In this document: one piece after another, positions 46,561 through 56,149 of the stretch | Numbering within the stretch: the first letter of the stretch is position 1 | Layout of the letters: every line of letters begins with the position of its first letter | NCBI GenBank assembly: GCA_030055515.1 | Contig: JASFYI010000002.1 | Span: 343,185 to 407,184, forward strand | Reading direction: 5' to 3' | DNA from: Methanolinea sp. | Lineage (GTDB): Archaea; Halobacteriota; Methanomicrobia; Methanomicrobiales; Methanospirillaceae | DNA length: 64,000 nucleotides | Made by a program: the position numbers and the translations under genes | Notes under the pieces: model-generated | Databases searched by the model: none | Seen by the model: only the letters and a program-made list of their open reading frames with translations | Told to the model about the DNA's origin: nothing

Positions 46561-47446
46561 CGAGTGTGCACCGGCGATGGCTCCCCCCCACGCGACTGTC
46601 AGGGACCTTTCTTTGAGGGGGCGCCTGAAGAATCACCGTCCGTTGCTCGTCACCCTCTGCCTCATCGGGGTGACCCTTCTCCTCGCAGTGATCGGACCTG
46701 CGGGAATGCCCGGAGACCCCCACGAGACATCACTGGAGAGCAAGAACGAAGGTCCCAGTATCAGGCATCCCCTGGGGACCGATTACCTCGGGCGGGATCT
46801 CCTGCAGAGAACACTGCACGGACTCCGCACCTCCCTCTCCATCGCCCTTGGGACGATAGGTCTCGCGTTCCTCGTCGGGTGTTCTCTCGGCTGCGTGTCC
46901 GGTTACTACGGGGGCAGGATTGACGAGTTCCTCGCCCGGATTATCGATATCTCCCTCGCATTTCCGGCGATTATCCTCGCCCTCGCGCTCGCGGCCCTCA
47001 TTGGCCCGGGCATCTCCAATCTGATCCTCGTCCTCGCGCTCGTCCAGTGGGCATCCTTTGCGCGGCTCATGAGGGGGCAGGTGCTCTCCGAGAAGAACCA
47101 GGAGTACATCCTCTCGGCGAGAGCAGCAGGGCTTCCGGGCTGGTGGATCATGCTGCACCACCTGGTCCCAAACACTATCATGCCCGCTGTGGTGCTTGCG
47201 ACGATGGATATCGGCCACACTCTCCTCACCGTCTCGACGCTCGGTTTCCTTGGGGTCGGGATCCCCCCGTCGATCCCCGAGTGGGGCTCGATGATCAACG
47301 CGGGGCTCAATTACATGCACACCGCACCCCAGAATGTCCTCGTCCCCGGCATGGCAATCACGCTCGTCACGCTGTTATTCAATATCGCGGGGGAGGAGCT
47401 GCGGGATCTCATCGATGAGGAGAGGGAACAGGGGGTGATCCTATAG
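46553..47446 (+). CDS. ABC importer permease 2 (DppC/NikC type)
   Basis: A 297-residue permease. It has the DppC-type N-terminal motif IRHPLGTDYLGRDLLQRTLH. The EAA loop is YILSARAAGLPGWWIMLHHL, and VGIPPSIPEWGSMINAGLNY lies near the end. It forms the channel with permease 1. The stop TAG overlaps the apparent ATA start of the ATPase gene. Confidence 0.92.
   Translation: MNSECAPAMAPPHATVRDLSLRGRLKNHRPLLVTLCLIGVTLLLAVIGPAGMPGDPHETSLESKNEGPSIRHPLGTDYLGRDLLQRTLHGLRTSLSIALGTIGLAFLVGCSLGCVSGYYGGRIDEFLARIIDISLAFPAIILALALAALIGPGISNLILVLALVQWASFARLMRGQVLSEKNQEYILSARAAGLPGWWIMLHHLVPNTIMPAVVLATMDIGHTLLTVSTLGFLGVGIPPSIPEWGSMINAGLNYMHTAPQNVLVPGMAITLVTLLFNIAGEELRDLIDEEREQGVIL
47431..47440 (+). promoter_or_regulatory. 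Ribosome-binding site for the ATA-started ATPase
   Basis: GGGGGTGATC stands just before the ATA at 47443, a near copy of the GGAGGTGATCC before the ATT-started cas8e. It lies inside the end of the permease gene. Confidence 0.55.
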
Positions 47447-48378
47447 GAGAGATCCTCCGCGTCGAGAACCTCTGTATTGACTTCCGGACGAAATCCGGTG
47501 TCATCAGGGCGTCCCAGCACGTCTCCTTCTCAATCAGGGAGAACGAGGTCTGTGTCCTTGTCGGTGAGACGGGGTCCGGAAAGTCTGTCATCGGACAGGC
47601 GATCCTCCACCTGCTGCCCCCATCCGCAACAGTGAGCGGGGAGATCTGGTTCATGGGTGAGGAGATCCTCCACCTTGGGGAAGGAGAGTTCGCCCCGTAC
47701 CGCGGGCAGAGGATCGCCCTCATCCCCCAGAACCCCGTTGCGGCTCTCAACCCCCTCATGCGTATCGAGAGACAGATCGGAGAGGTCACGAGATTGCCCC
47801 AGTTCGCCCAAGAATCAGAGATAAGACGAATTCTCTCGATGCTCAGGTTCGACGCCCCGGACAGGGTCGCGGCATCCTACCCGCACATGCTCTCGGGGGG
47901 GATGCAACAGCGCGTCGCGGTCGCAATCGCCCTCGCAAGCCGGCCCTCCCTCCTCATCGCGGACGAACCCACAAAGGGGTTGGACTATGCCGCGAGGAGA
48001 GTGACGATGGAGATGATCGGGGAAATGAGGCATGCGCAGAACGCTGCGATTCTCCTCATCACCCACGATCTTGAGCTCGCGATGGAGATTGGTGATACCG
48101 TGGCGGTTGTCTACGCGGGGGAGATAGTCGAGTACGGGCGTTGCGAGGATGTCTTCTCCTGCCCGCTCCACCCGTACACGCAGGGGCTCCTCCGCGCGAT
48201 GCCCCGGAACGGAATGGTCCCGATGCGGGGTTCCTCCCCGTCACTCTCGGATCTCCCTTCCGGTTGTTACTTCTCCGACCGCTGTGTGCCGGGGTGTGCG
48301 CGGGGCGTGACCGTCCACCCCGAATTGGTCATGTGGAACGGGAGGGGGGTGAGGTGTCACCTGATCTGCTCAGGGTAG
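47443..48378 (+). CDS. ABC importer ATPase 1 (DppD/NikD type), apparent ATA start
   Basis: From an ATA that overlaps the permease stop (ATAG), the product has 311 residues and begins IGEILRVENLCIDFRTKSGV, exactly the family N-terminus. There is no ATG, GTG or TTG in frame before the Walker A motif GETGSGKSV (about 41-49). The first ATG (47653) would remove it. Other motifs are the Q-loop LIPQNPVAALNP, signature LSGGMQQRVAVAIAL, LLIADEPTKGLD and the H-loop LLITHDLEL. The C-terminal CYFSDRCVPGC cysteine region is typical of DppD/OppD. Confidence 0.87.
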   Translation: MGEILRVENLCIDFRTKSGVIRASQHVSFSIRENEVCVLVGETGSGKSVIGQAILHLLPPSATVSGEIWFMGEEILHLGEGEFAPYRGQRIALIPQNPVAALNPLMRIERQIGEVTRLPQFAQESEIRRILSMLRFDAPDRVAASYPHMLSGGMQQRVAVAIALASRPSLLIADEPTKGLDYAARRVTMEMIGEMRHAQNAAILLITHDLELAMEIGDTVAVVYAGEIVEYGRCEDVFSCPLHPYTQGLLRAMPRNGMVPMRGSSPSLSDLPSGCYFSDRCVPGCARGVTVHPELVMWNGRGVRCHLICSG

Positions 48379-49121
48379 AAAATCTCCGCAAGACTTACGG
48401 GCACGGGGATGTCTTCTCTCGTGTGAGCTTCTCTCTCGGAAGCGGCGAGACCATCGGGTTATTCGGGCTGAGTGGTTCGGGCAAGTCGACTCTTGGACGG
48501 TGTATCCTCGGGCTGGAACGCCCGACGGAGGGGCGGGTTTACGTGGAGGGCAGGGAAGTGGTGGCCGGGAGGGTCCCCCGCGGCACGATCCCCCCCATCC
48601 AGATGATATTCCAGCACCCCGAGGTCTCCTTTGATCCCCGCAAGAGACTCCTCGTGAGTGTCACCGAGCCCCTCGTCTACCACACGCGGCGTGCACAGGA
48701 GGAGGTCTTTGAGAGCCTCATGCCTCTCATCCAGGCGGTGGGACTCAAACGGGAACACTTCATGAGGTATCCCCATCAGCTCTCCGGCGGGGAGATACAG
48801 CGGGCGATGCTGGTGAGGATCTACTCTCTCAAGCCCCGGATTGTCATCGCAGACGAACCGACCTCTATGCTCGACATGTCTGTCCAGGCCCAGGTTCTCA
48901 GCCTTATGAAAACATTACAGGGGAGAAACGGAAACGCCTGTATCTTCATCTCCCACGATCCCGATGTGATACAGGCAATGTGCGAGAGGGTCGGTGTCCT
49001 CAATGGCGGGCGTTTTCAGCTGATGGAGATGGACGCGTTCGCGAGGGAGGTGGGGAGAATCTCTGCGCGGGAGCAGAAGTCTTTTCCCCATTGTCCTCCG
49101 GAACCTGAACTGTCCCCGTGA
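48354..49121 (+). CDS. ABC importer ATPase 2 (DppF/NikE type)
   Basis: A 255-residue ATPase starting at a GTG with GGAGGGGGGTGAG upstream, overlapping ATPase 1 by 25 bases. Motifs are Walker A GLSGSGKSTLGRC, Q-loop MIFQHPEVSFDPRK, signature LSGGEIQRAMLVRIY, Walker B RIVIADEPTSMLD and the H-loop FISHDPDV. It is the last gene of the operon, and an IS5 copy follows within 100 bases. Confidence 0.92.
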   Translation: MSPDLLRVENLRKTYGHGDVFSRVSFSLGSGETIGLFGLSGSGKSTLGRCILGLERPTEGRVYVEGREVVAGRVPRGTIPPIQMIFQHPEVSFDPRKRLLVSVTEPLVYHTRRAQEEVFESLMPLIQAVGLKREHFMRYPHQLSGGEIQRAMLVRIYSLKPRIVIADEPTSMLDMSVQAQVLSLMKTLQGRNGNACIFISHDPDVIQAMCERVGVLNGGRFQLMEMDAFAREVGRISAREQKSFPHCPPEPELSP

Positions 49122-49212
49122 GGAGGGGGATCTCTCCGACAGTTTTCAGAAGATTTCAGCGAATTTCGAAAAACATCCACGATATTGAGGGAAGGATCCG
49201 GCCCTCTCCAAA

Positions 49213-50316
49213 TATGAAAACCCAAAATGGTATTATCCAGTACTGGTTTCACCAAATTATCTGTTTTTCCCCGATTTTCAAGAAGTCTTCGACAGCTCCC
49301 GCTCCCAGGCCCCTTTCCGTTTGAGAGTACCTAACTGGACCAGGTTGAACAAAAACGACGCGAACACGTTTTTGACATGCACCCTCTCCACAGTCGTCAC
49401 GGGAACGTGACCGCAGTGGAATGTCCGTTTGATCACGGCGAAGACCCATTCAATTACTCTCCGTGTCTTGCTGATCGCACGGTTCCTGCGCTTCTCCTTG
49501 ATAGTCAGCGGACAACCCCGGACAGCCCTTTTCACGGTTTTATCGATCGAGGCACGGGGTTTCACTCCGGAATAGCCCTTGTCGCGGTACACCGTCTCGC
49601 CGGGCATCGGGAGGTCCACCTTGCTGTCATGGACGGACGCAGTCGTTGTCTCGATGCGCCGGACCATCTGATCCTCCCTGTCGATGTGCACGTGGAGCTT
49701 GTATCCAAAACAGGGTATTTCTCCTCTTTTCGTCCAGGTCCCATCTTTATTCCTCCGGGTTTTTCCCTCTTCGCGCGGTGATGTCCCGGAAGACGGTTTC
49801 CCCGTGTCCGCGGTGATGATCGTTGCATCCCGGATGACTCCACGGGTGATTGCAGGATCTTTGGCGGCAATCTATGCCTGGAAATTATCCCATATCTCCT
49901 GGAATTTGCCTGGTTCCTTGAGACGTTCCCGGGAGAACCAGACTTGTGAAAAATCAGGAACTCCGTGGGGGAATCCGGCGAACTACCGGAACGGGATGCG
50001 ATCCGTCACCTGGCGTTCCAGTTCCGGGCCGGAGAAGTTGGAGAGTTCCTGGAGCACGGGGAGTTTGACCACCACGACAGGTCGATGTGTGGCCTCCCGT
50101 TTTGCCTTCCTTGTTGCGATAGAGCCCTTCGAGTCTCGGAGCGGAACTGGTCCCATCCGATTACCGGTTCGAATTTGAAAAAAAAAGCGGTCCCCAACCT
50201 TTTGGACCCTCTTGCATGCCTCGTGGAGGCCGAATGTCGCGAAGGTCGTTCGGGGAGTTTTCGATCGGCTGAGAGAGAGCTTTTGTGGTTTGAAGAGGGG
50301 TTTTTCGAAAACCTCG
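49213..50316 (-). mobile_element. IS5-family element, right copy
   Basis: It matches the copy at 41915-43020 in the same orientation with roughly nine of ten bases alike by eye. The match is bounded on the left near TTTCACCAAATTAT (49247) and on the right near AAAACCTC (50310). It holds a broken transposase. Together the two copies bracket the ABC importer operon. Confidence 0.75.
49278..50190 (-). pseudogene. IS5-family transposase with internal stop
   Basis: The C-terminal part is readable (HVHIDREDQMVRRIETTTAS, ETVYRDKGYSGVKPRASIDK, RVIEWVFAVIKRTFHCGHVP). An in-frame TAG at 49872-49874 replaces a Gln codon kept in the left copy (FQAQIAAKG). The N-terminal part (HIDLSWWSN) is out of frame, as in the left copy. 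Confidence 0.8.
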
Positions 50317-50575
50317 GAAAGCTGTCTCGGTCCGCATCTCTTTCCGAAAATATCCCGATTCGCTCGTGCGGTCCCCATAATGGAGAAACGGGGAACCTTC
50401 CCCCTCCCGACAAGCAACGCTCGCTATTATAATATACCCCCCGGGGTACACTTCCGGATAACATGCGGGGAGCCCCCCTTAAATTGGTGAAAGACCGGAG
50501 ATTTCTCGGCGATGCGCATGCCCATCCCACGCCGTGGCACGAGGAGGATAATGGGAGGATACACGGAATAATCCC
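50317..50575. other. Intergenic region, no gene seen
   Basis: No coding frame with family resemblance. The stretch TATTATAATATACCCC at about 50434-50449 is a likely promoter element for the surface-protein operon to the right. Confidence 0.4.
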
Positions 50576-52144
50576 ATGGAGCACAGGCGTGTGTTCTCTT
50601 TTCCGCACGAATCCCCCCCACGAGGTGGTGGTGGTACCGTGACACCTCCCCGGCTGGCCCTCGCGCGGGTCGTCCCCCTCTCCATTCTCATCCTCCTCGC
50701 CGCGGGCACCTCGTGCGCCTCGCCGACCGTCATTTACTTCAACGCGACCGGGACGACGAACTGGACAGTGCCCGAGGGTGTCACCGCGGTCGATTACCTC
50801 GTCGTGGGAGGCGGAGGGGGAGGCGGGACCAACGGGGGCGGGGGTGGCGGTGCCGGCGGCGTCGTCACCGGGGCACTCCTGCCCGTCTCGGGATCCGTCA
50901 CGGTCGTGGTGGGTGCAGGGGGAGCCGGTTCCACGAGCAGCAATGCGCCCGGCCAGAACGGGATGAACTCGTCCTTTGGCACCATCGTCGCGCGGGGTGG
51001 AGGCGGTGGCGGGAGCGGGAACAGCGTGAAAGGGCTCTCGGGCGGCTCGGGCGGCGGTGCTTCCGCGACCGGGATCCCGGGCGCGGGGATTTCCGGCCAG
51101 GGGAACTGGGGGGGATACGGGGACACCCCCGGGGGGAGCCAGAGGTACTGGGGTGGCGGCGGCGGCGGTGCAGGTTCCGCCGGGGGGAATGCCACGAAGA
51201 ACGCGAACGGAGGAGCGGGTGGTGATGGCATCGTCTCGTCCATTACCGGCGTGGCCCTCGCGTACGGGGGCGGGGGCGGCGGCGGGGGAGACTCGGGTAT
51301 CGGGGGAACCGGGGGGACCGGTGGCGGCGGCACCGGGGGAATCGGTGCCAATCCCGGGAGCGATGGCCTGCCAAACACCGGGGGAGGTGGCGGCGGCGGC
51401 GGGACCACCGGCAGGGGTGGCGCGGGGGGTTCCGGCGTCGTTATCATCCGCTACGTCCTCCCCGCGGTCACGAACCTCACGCCCGCGGAAGGGCCGCTGG
51501 AGGGGGGCACGAACGTCACGATCACCGGCTCGGGGTTCACCGGGGTGACGGCGGTCAGGTTCGGTTCAACCCCCGCTCCCTCCTACACCCTCGTTTCCGA
51601 CTCCACGATTTTCGCCACGTCACCCCCCGGCAGTGTGCCGGGCACCGTCAACGTCACCGTCACCACGCCCTACGGGACCAGCATTCCGGGTCCCGGGAGC
51701 CAGTTCACCTACGCGGTTGCGCACCTCGAGATCGACGTCAACGGGACGATAAGCAACTGGACCCTCAGCATCGGCGAGAACATCGATGCGACCAGCCTCA
51801 CCCTGAAAGTGATATCCACGCACGGCTGGTCCGTCTCGGTCTACGACGCCCTCGACCTCGGGAAACCCGCGTCGACCGCGGGGCACATGGCAGAGTTCAA
51901 CGGATTTTCGTACAATTCCTCGGGCAGGATGCTCTCCCGGCCGGTCCAGCTGAAGGACGCGAATGCGACGTCGTTCGTCACCCTGACAGGCGTCCCGCAA
52001 CAGTACCTCTCAGGGGGCGCGACCCCCGCGGGGGGCACGGTCTACCCCGTCGTGGTGCGGCAGGAAGTCGAGTACGAGGACCACAGGCTCACCCCCCCGT
52101 CGGTGTACCAGGTCATCGTGACCTTTGTCGGGACGACCCTCTAG
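50576..52144 (+). CDS. Glycine-rich surface protein with IPT/TIG and WxL-like domains
   Basis: A 522-residue secreted protein with a signal peptide (LARVVPLSILILLAAGTSCA). The domain at about 55-295 is extremely glycine-rich (runs of GGGGGG), like adhesin glycine-rich folds. An IPT/TIG Ig domain follows (VTNLTPAEGPLEGGTNVTIT, about 298-380). The C-terminal domain (about 385-522) has SIGENIDATSLTLKV, AGHMAEFNGFSYN and RLTPPSVYQVIVTF. It is homologous to the protein at 53.1 kb and resembles WxL surface domains. The opposite strand gives a long Pro-rich false frame. Confidence 0.82.
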   Translation: MEHRRVFSFPHESPPRGGGGTVTPPRLALARVVPLSILILLAAGTSCASPTVIYFNATGTTNWTVPEGVTAVDYLVVGGGGGGGTNGGGGGGAGGVVTGALLPVSGSVTVVVGAGGAGSTSSNAPGQNGMNSSFGTIVARGGGGGGSGNSVKGLSGGSGGGASATGIPGAGISGQGNWGGYGDTPGGSQRYWGGGGGGAGSAGGNATKNANGGAGGDGIVSSITGVALAYGGGGGGGGDSGIGGTGGTGGGGTGGIGANPGSDGLPNTGGGGGGGGTTGRGGAGGSGVVIIRYVLPAVTNLTPAEGPLEGGTNVTITGSGFTGVTAVRFGSTPAPSYTLVSDSTIFATSPPGSVPGTVNVTVTTPYGTSIPGPGSQFTYAVAHLEIDVNGTISNWTLSIGENIDATSLTLKVISTHGWSVSVYDALDLGKPASTAGHMAEFNGFSYNSSGRMLSRPVQLKDANATSFVTLTGVPQQYLSGGATPAGGTVYPVVVRQEVEYEDHRLTPPSVYQVIVTFVGTTL

Positions 52145-52151
52145 GTGCGCG

Positions 52152-52967
52152 ATGGAATCCGGAACCGGTATCCGAGGAGCGGGTGAACCGGGGCGTGATC
52201 GCCCGTCCCGGCGGGAAAGGCGGATCCTCCGGAGGAGCCTTCCCGCGTGCATCCTCATTGCCGCGTGCGCGGGGCTCCTCCTCGCGGGGACACCCGTCCT
52301 CTCCGGGCCGGTCGACGTCGCTAAGATCGAAGCGAACATCGCACCGCTCCGGATCGCCCATATCGCGGTCGACGAGATCTCCCCCTCCGGGGCACGTATA
52401 TCGTGGGTGACAGACAATCCCTCGGACTCGTGGGTGTACTACGACACCACGAGCCACCGGAACCCGGAGGAGTACGCGTGGCACGCGGGGACAGAGGTCC
52501 TCTCGGTCACGCACCAGGTCACCTTGTCCCGGTTGAATCCCGCCACGCTGTACTATTACCGCGTCGTCTCCCGCGGGCCAGGGGGAATCGTGGTCGTGTC
52601 CGGCGAACGGGTCTTCCGGACACTCACCCTCCCCCCCGCGGGAGGGGGCGGGGGTGGCGGGGGAGCCTACGGGGGCATTTTCTCCGTGATTCCCTTCGCC
52701 CCGCCGACCACCGCGGTGCCGAGCCCTCCCGCGACTCCCCCCCCACTCCCCCCGCCGGGTGAAACGGGAGCCGGGAATATCACCGGTGATAACTGGTCTC
52801 CCGGGATTCCCCCCCAACCCACCGGGACGCCGTGCGCGGCTATCACCGGGGGAGGTCCCCTCCCCCCTCCCCCCTGCCTCGCGTGGATCCTCGTCGCGGG
52901 CGTAATCTCCCTTGGACTCGTCCTGCTCCTGCTCTTTTCCAGGCGGAGGAAGGAGGAGGGTAATTGA
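52152..52967 (+). CDS. Membrane-anchored fibronectin-III-like surface protein
   Basis: A 271-residue protein. It has an N-terminal hydrophobic segment (ACILIAACAGLLLAG) and a fibronectin-III-like domain of the phosphatase N-terminal kind (SGARISWVTDNPSDSWVYYD, LSRLNPATLYYYRVVSR, about 70-155). A Gly/Pro-rich spacer and a C-terminal membrane anchor (WILVAGVISLGLVLLLLFS with RRRK stop) follow. The start at 52152 is eight bases after the previous stop. It is the second gene of the surface operon. Confidence 0.78.
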   Translation: MESGTGIRGAGEPGRDRPSRRERRILRRSLPACILIAACAGLLLAGTPVLSGPVDVAKIEANIAPLRIAHIAVDEISPSGARISWVTDNPSDSWVYYDTTSHRNPEEYAWHAGTEVLSVTHQVTLSRLNPATLYYYRVVSRGPGGIVVVSGERVFRTLTLPPAGGGGGGGGAYGGIFSVIPFAPPTTAVPSPPATPPPLPPPGETGAGNITGDNWSPGIPPQPTGTPCAAITGGGPLPPPPCLAWILVAGVISLGLVLLLLFSRRRKEEGN

Positions 52968-53102
52968 CTGCCCTCCCCCGCATCTCAATTTTTTAAATGT
53001 CTCTCCTCGCCTAAAATTGTCTCACAGGGGGAATTTATCCATATATTTAAATAAGATGACTAGCGAAGGTGTAATTGTCCGAGAAAAGGTGGCTGGAACA
53101 CT

Positions 53103-53663
53103 ATGAAGGTGAATCCATTTGCTGTACTCGTGGCTCTCGTCATGGTGGCGGGACTCGGGATGGTTGCATCCGCGGCGTATTCCAACGATACTGCCCTCAT
53201 CCAGTCGAACCCGACAGAAGGCCTGGTCCTCGACGTGGTGGGGAACATCACGTCCTGGGACCTCTCCAACATCGGGGACAACGTCGATTCGACGAGCATC
53301 TACCTGCACATCAGGTCGAATACCAACTGGATGATCCAGGTGGTCGATAACCTCGACGAGGGGAAACCCGCGGAATCTGCCGGTCACATGGCAGAGTACA
53401 CAGGCCTCGCATACAACACGACGGACGGGGGCAGGTACCTGTTCTATCCCCTCCAGTTGAAAGCCGACCCGTATGACATCTACGTCGACTTGTCGGGAAC
53501 TCCCCAGCTCCTCAAGCAGGGCGCCCCGACCCCGCCGGGGGTTCCCGTCGGGGGACTGTACTACAACCTCACCGTGAACCAGAGGATGAGACTCGCCGAC
53601 CAGAGACTGACGCCACCCAGCGTGTACCGGATAATCGTAACCTTTATCGCGTCGAATCTGTAA
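53103..53663 (+). CDS. Secreted WxL-like domain protein
   Basis: A 186-residue secreted protein with a signal peptide (FAVLVALVMVAGLGMVASA) and one domain. The domain is matched block by block by the C-terminus of the glycine-rich protein upstream (NIGDNVDSTSIYLHI, AGHMAEYTGLAYN, RLTPPSVYRIIVTF). This resembles the WxL domain that binds the cell surface in Gram-positive bacteria. The resemblance is structural in layout and no database search was run. A DUF916-like gene follows 11 bases later. Confidence 0.75.
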   Translation: MKVNPFAVLVALVMVAGLGMVASAAYSNDTALIQSNPTEGLVLDVVGNITSWDLSNIGDNVDSTSIYLHIRSNTNWMIQVVDNLDEGKPAESAGHMAEYTGLAYNTTDGGRYLFYPLQLKADPYDIYVDLSGTPQLLKQGAPTPPGVPVGGLYYNLTVNQRMRLADQRLTPPSVYRIIVTFIASNL

Positions 53664-53673
53664 AAGGACACCT

Positions 53674-55053
53674 ATGACGGTGTCCTTTTCCGGGGAAAGG
53701 AGCGTGGCTCCTTCCCTCTCCCGGTTCTTTTGCATAATCACCATCCTCGCGGGACTCCTCGCCCTCTCTCCCGTGTCGGCACTGGGAGTGACCGGCTCGA
53801 AATTCATGGCGACCATGCCCCCCGGTTCGACGACCACCCACGCGATAACCCTCACCATCGAGGAGGGCGCCGAACCCCTCGACGTGCAGGCCGAGGTCAT
53901 GGGATTTTCCAACAGCCCCGACGGTTCCTACTTCCCGGTGAGTCCCGCGGAGGACACGAGCCCTTACTCCGCGCGGACGTACATTACACTCGATAGGTCG
54001 TGGGTCCACCTCACGCCCGGGACTCCTGAAACGATCACGGCAACAATCACCGTCCCGGAGAACGCGGGTTCCGGCGGCCGGTACGCGATGATCTACGTGC
54101 ACACCCTCCTTTCGGGGCAGAGGTCTTTTGGCTTCCTGACGGGGGTCACGATACCCGTGATGATCACGATCGCCGGTGATGCGCCGGTCGTGAGCGGCGC
54201 GATCCGGGACGTTTCCGTGGGGGAGATCGCGACCGGACAGCCGTTCATCGTCACGACGAAATTCCAGAATACCGGCAACCACCACTACTACGGCCTCAAG
54301 AACACCGTCGTCATCTCGAACGGGAGCGGCACCGTCGCGACAGGTTCCTTTGGGCCGGCCGCGTGGGCGATTATCCCGGGCAGCACCGTCCACATCAAGG
54401 TCCCCGTCAATACCCCGCTCCCCGTGGGGACGTACACGGTCCGGTCAACGGTCACGGGGGAGGACGGGACCGTCCTTGACAGCAAGTCGGTGGACTTCCA
54501 GGTCGCCCTCCCCTTCACCCCACCCCCGACGTCGACGACCATCACGCTCACGCCCCAGGCAGAGGGACTCCTCGTCTCTCCCGACGGCAGGTACTCGGTG
54601 TATTTCCCCGCGGGATCCGTCCTGAGTAACGTCGACGTCACCCTGCGGCCCCTGCAGGCCAGCATGTTGCCCTCCGGGGCCGAGCCCGTGCAGGCGGGTT
54701 CGAGCATATTCGCGGTCGAGGGGCTCGCGGGGCTGCTCGCGAAACCCGCGACGGTGAGGGTGAAGTACTCGGGAGACGATCTCCGGGTTGCCGGCGGGGA
54801 TGCAAGCGCACTTGGTCTTGCCCGGTTCGATGCGGGCACCAATGCGTGGACCATTCTCCCCACGGAGAGATCGGGTGACACGCTCGTCGCGCAGTCGGAC
54901 CGGATGGGTGTCTGGGCCGTCGTGCACGCACCCGGTAGCGCGGGAGTCCCGGGGATGGTGCCCGGTACTCTCGTGATCGTGGGGGCGATCGTCGGGGTCG
55001 TCGTCCTCGTCCTCGTCGTCGTGGCGCTCAGGAGGAAGAAGGGCCCCATTTAA
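53674..55053 (+). CDS. DUF916-like surface protein with C-terminal membrane anchor
   Basis: A 459-residue protein with a signal peptide (ITILAGLLALSPVSALG). A DUF916/WxL-partner-like beta-sandwich pair follows (PPGSTTTHAITLTIEEGAEP, SWVHLTPGTPETITATITVP, YAMIYVHTLLSGQRSFGFLT). A further Ig-type domain comes next, and the C-terminal helix is VIVGAIVGVVVLVLVVVALR followed by RKKG. In bacteria such proteins bind WxL proteins. Here it directly follows a WxL-like gene, which supports a partner role. Confidence 0.75.
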   Translation: MTVSFSGERSVAPSLSRFFCIITILAGLLALSPVSALGVTGSKFMATMPPGSTTTHAITLTIEEGAEPLDVQAEVMGFSNSPDGSYFPVSPAEDTSPYSARTYITLDRSWVHLTPGTPETITATITVPENAGSGGRYAMIYVHTLLSGQRSFGFLTGVTIPVMITIAGDAPVVSGAIRDVSVGEIATGQPFIVTTKFQNTGNHHYYGLKNTVVISNGSGTVATGSFGPAAWAIIPGSTVHIKVPVNTPLPVGTYTVRSTVTGEDGTVLDSKSVDFQVALPFTPPPTSTTITLTPQAEGLLVSPDGRYSVYFPAGSVLSNVDVTLRPLQASMLPSGAEPVQAGSSIFAVEGLAGLLAKPATVRVKYSGDDLRVAGGDASALGLARFDAGTNAWTILPTERSGDTLVAQSDRMGVWAVVHAPGSAGVPGMVPGTLVIVGAIVGVVVLVLVVVALRRKKGPI

Positions 55054-55153
55054 TCTTGGTGTCTCCTTCGACCCTCCCACAACGTTTTTTTCACGATTTG
55101 GTGGCCTGTGGTATCGGATTTCGGGAGAACTGCACGCGGGAATACTTCAAACT

Positions 55154-56086
55154 TCATGCGACCTCTTGGCTCAGGATGAATAATTTCTCCGCGTATTCCT
55201 CGATCAATTCCCGGAAGGCGAGCACGGAGAGCCATTTTCTGGGGATTGCACCGACACCGTAGAATGCCCCCGCGAGTTGGCCGTAAATTGCTCCTGTCGT
55301 GTCTGCATCTTCACCGAGGTTCACCGAAAGGAGGCACCCTTCTTCGAAAGACCTCCCATTGGAAAATGCCCAGAGGGCAGCTTCCATCGATGCGACGACA
55401 TATCCCCGTCCCCGGATTTCTGGTGGTTCCTTCTCCTTGAAGGAACCCCTGGCAACTTCTCGCACTTCCTCGCAGAGTGGGTGGGAATCCCAGAACCCCT
55501 CGACGGGGCAGAAATGGGGGGAGAGTATCTCGTCCTTTGACCGGCCTTCCAGTGCTCCCACGATGAGGCCTGCGAAATACCGGCAGGCATCGACCACTAC
55601 CGGTAACCCGTGCGTCGTCCTCGAGCTTTCTCCCGCCATTTCGATTGCTCTCTCCGGGTCTCTCGAAAAAAACATCGCAACGGGAGCAAGTCTCATGAGG
55701 GATCCATTGGACGCAGAACGGGAATCGGTCTGCCCGGGGTATGGCTCGCGTGTCCTTTGGAATTGCGAGAGCGCCGCCCTGGTGGTTGTCCCGATATCGA
55801 AACATCTGCCCGTGCTCGAGAGGTATCCCTCTTTCCACCACCGGCAATAGCGTTCGAGCTGGTCGACGGGATCAAAACCTCTCCTCTCTACCAGGCTCTC
55901 CGCGAGGCAGAGAGCAAGGGATGTATCGTCGGTATACTGGCCTGGCTCGAGGTGGAAGGGCCCTCCTCCAACCATCGAACGGATGGGTGTAAAATCCCCC
56001 GGCTCCTTGAACTCGAATGCTGTCCCCAGTGCATCCCCTGTCGCAAGTCCGAGGAGACATCCCAGGAAGCGCTCCCGTGCATCCAT
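55154..56086 (-). CDS. ADP-ribosylglycohydrolase family protein
   Basis: A 310-residue DraG-like hydrolase that removes ADP-ribose from proteins or nucleic acid. Motifs are [18 protein letters not shown] (about 8-25), [14 protein letters not shown] with the first metal Asp pair, [14 protein letters not shown], and [20 protein letters not shown] with the second. All metal-site acidic residues look intact. The start at 56086 matches the family. The frame runs upstream into IS5-derived sequence, which is not part of the gene. Confidence 0.9.
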   Translation of the reverse strand: MDARERFLGCLLGLATGDALGTAFEFKEPGDFTPIRSMVGGGPFHLEPGQYTDDTSLALCLAESLVERRGFDPVDQLERYCRWWKEGYLSSTGRCFDIGTTTRAALSQFQRTREPYPGQTDSRSASNGSLMRLAPVAMFFSRDPERAIEMAGESSRTTHGLPVVVDACRYFAGLIVGALEGRSKDEILSPHFCPVEGFWDSHPLCEEVREVARGSFKEKEPPEIRGRGYVVASMEAALWAFSNGRSFEEGCLLSVNLGEDADTTGAIYGQLAGAFYGVGAIPRKWLSVLAFRELIEEYAEKLFILSQEVA

Positions 56087-56149
56087 CGGTGATTTCCTGT
56101 CACGGGATATTATTGAGTTTTTCGAAAAACTCGGGGAAGTTTCCTGGCA

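Noticed and set aside
50794..51447. 217-residue proline-rich frame opposite the glycine-rich surface gene
   Set aside because: The Pro runs are the complement of the Gly codons; no ribosome site.
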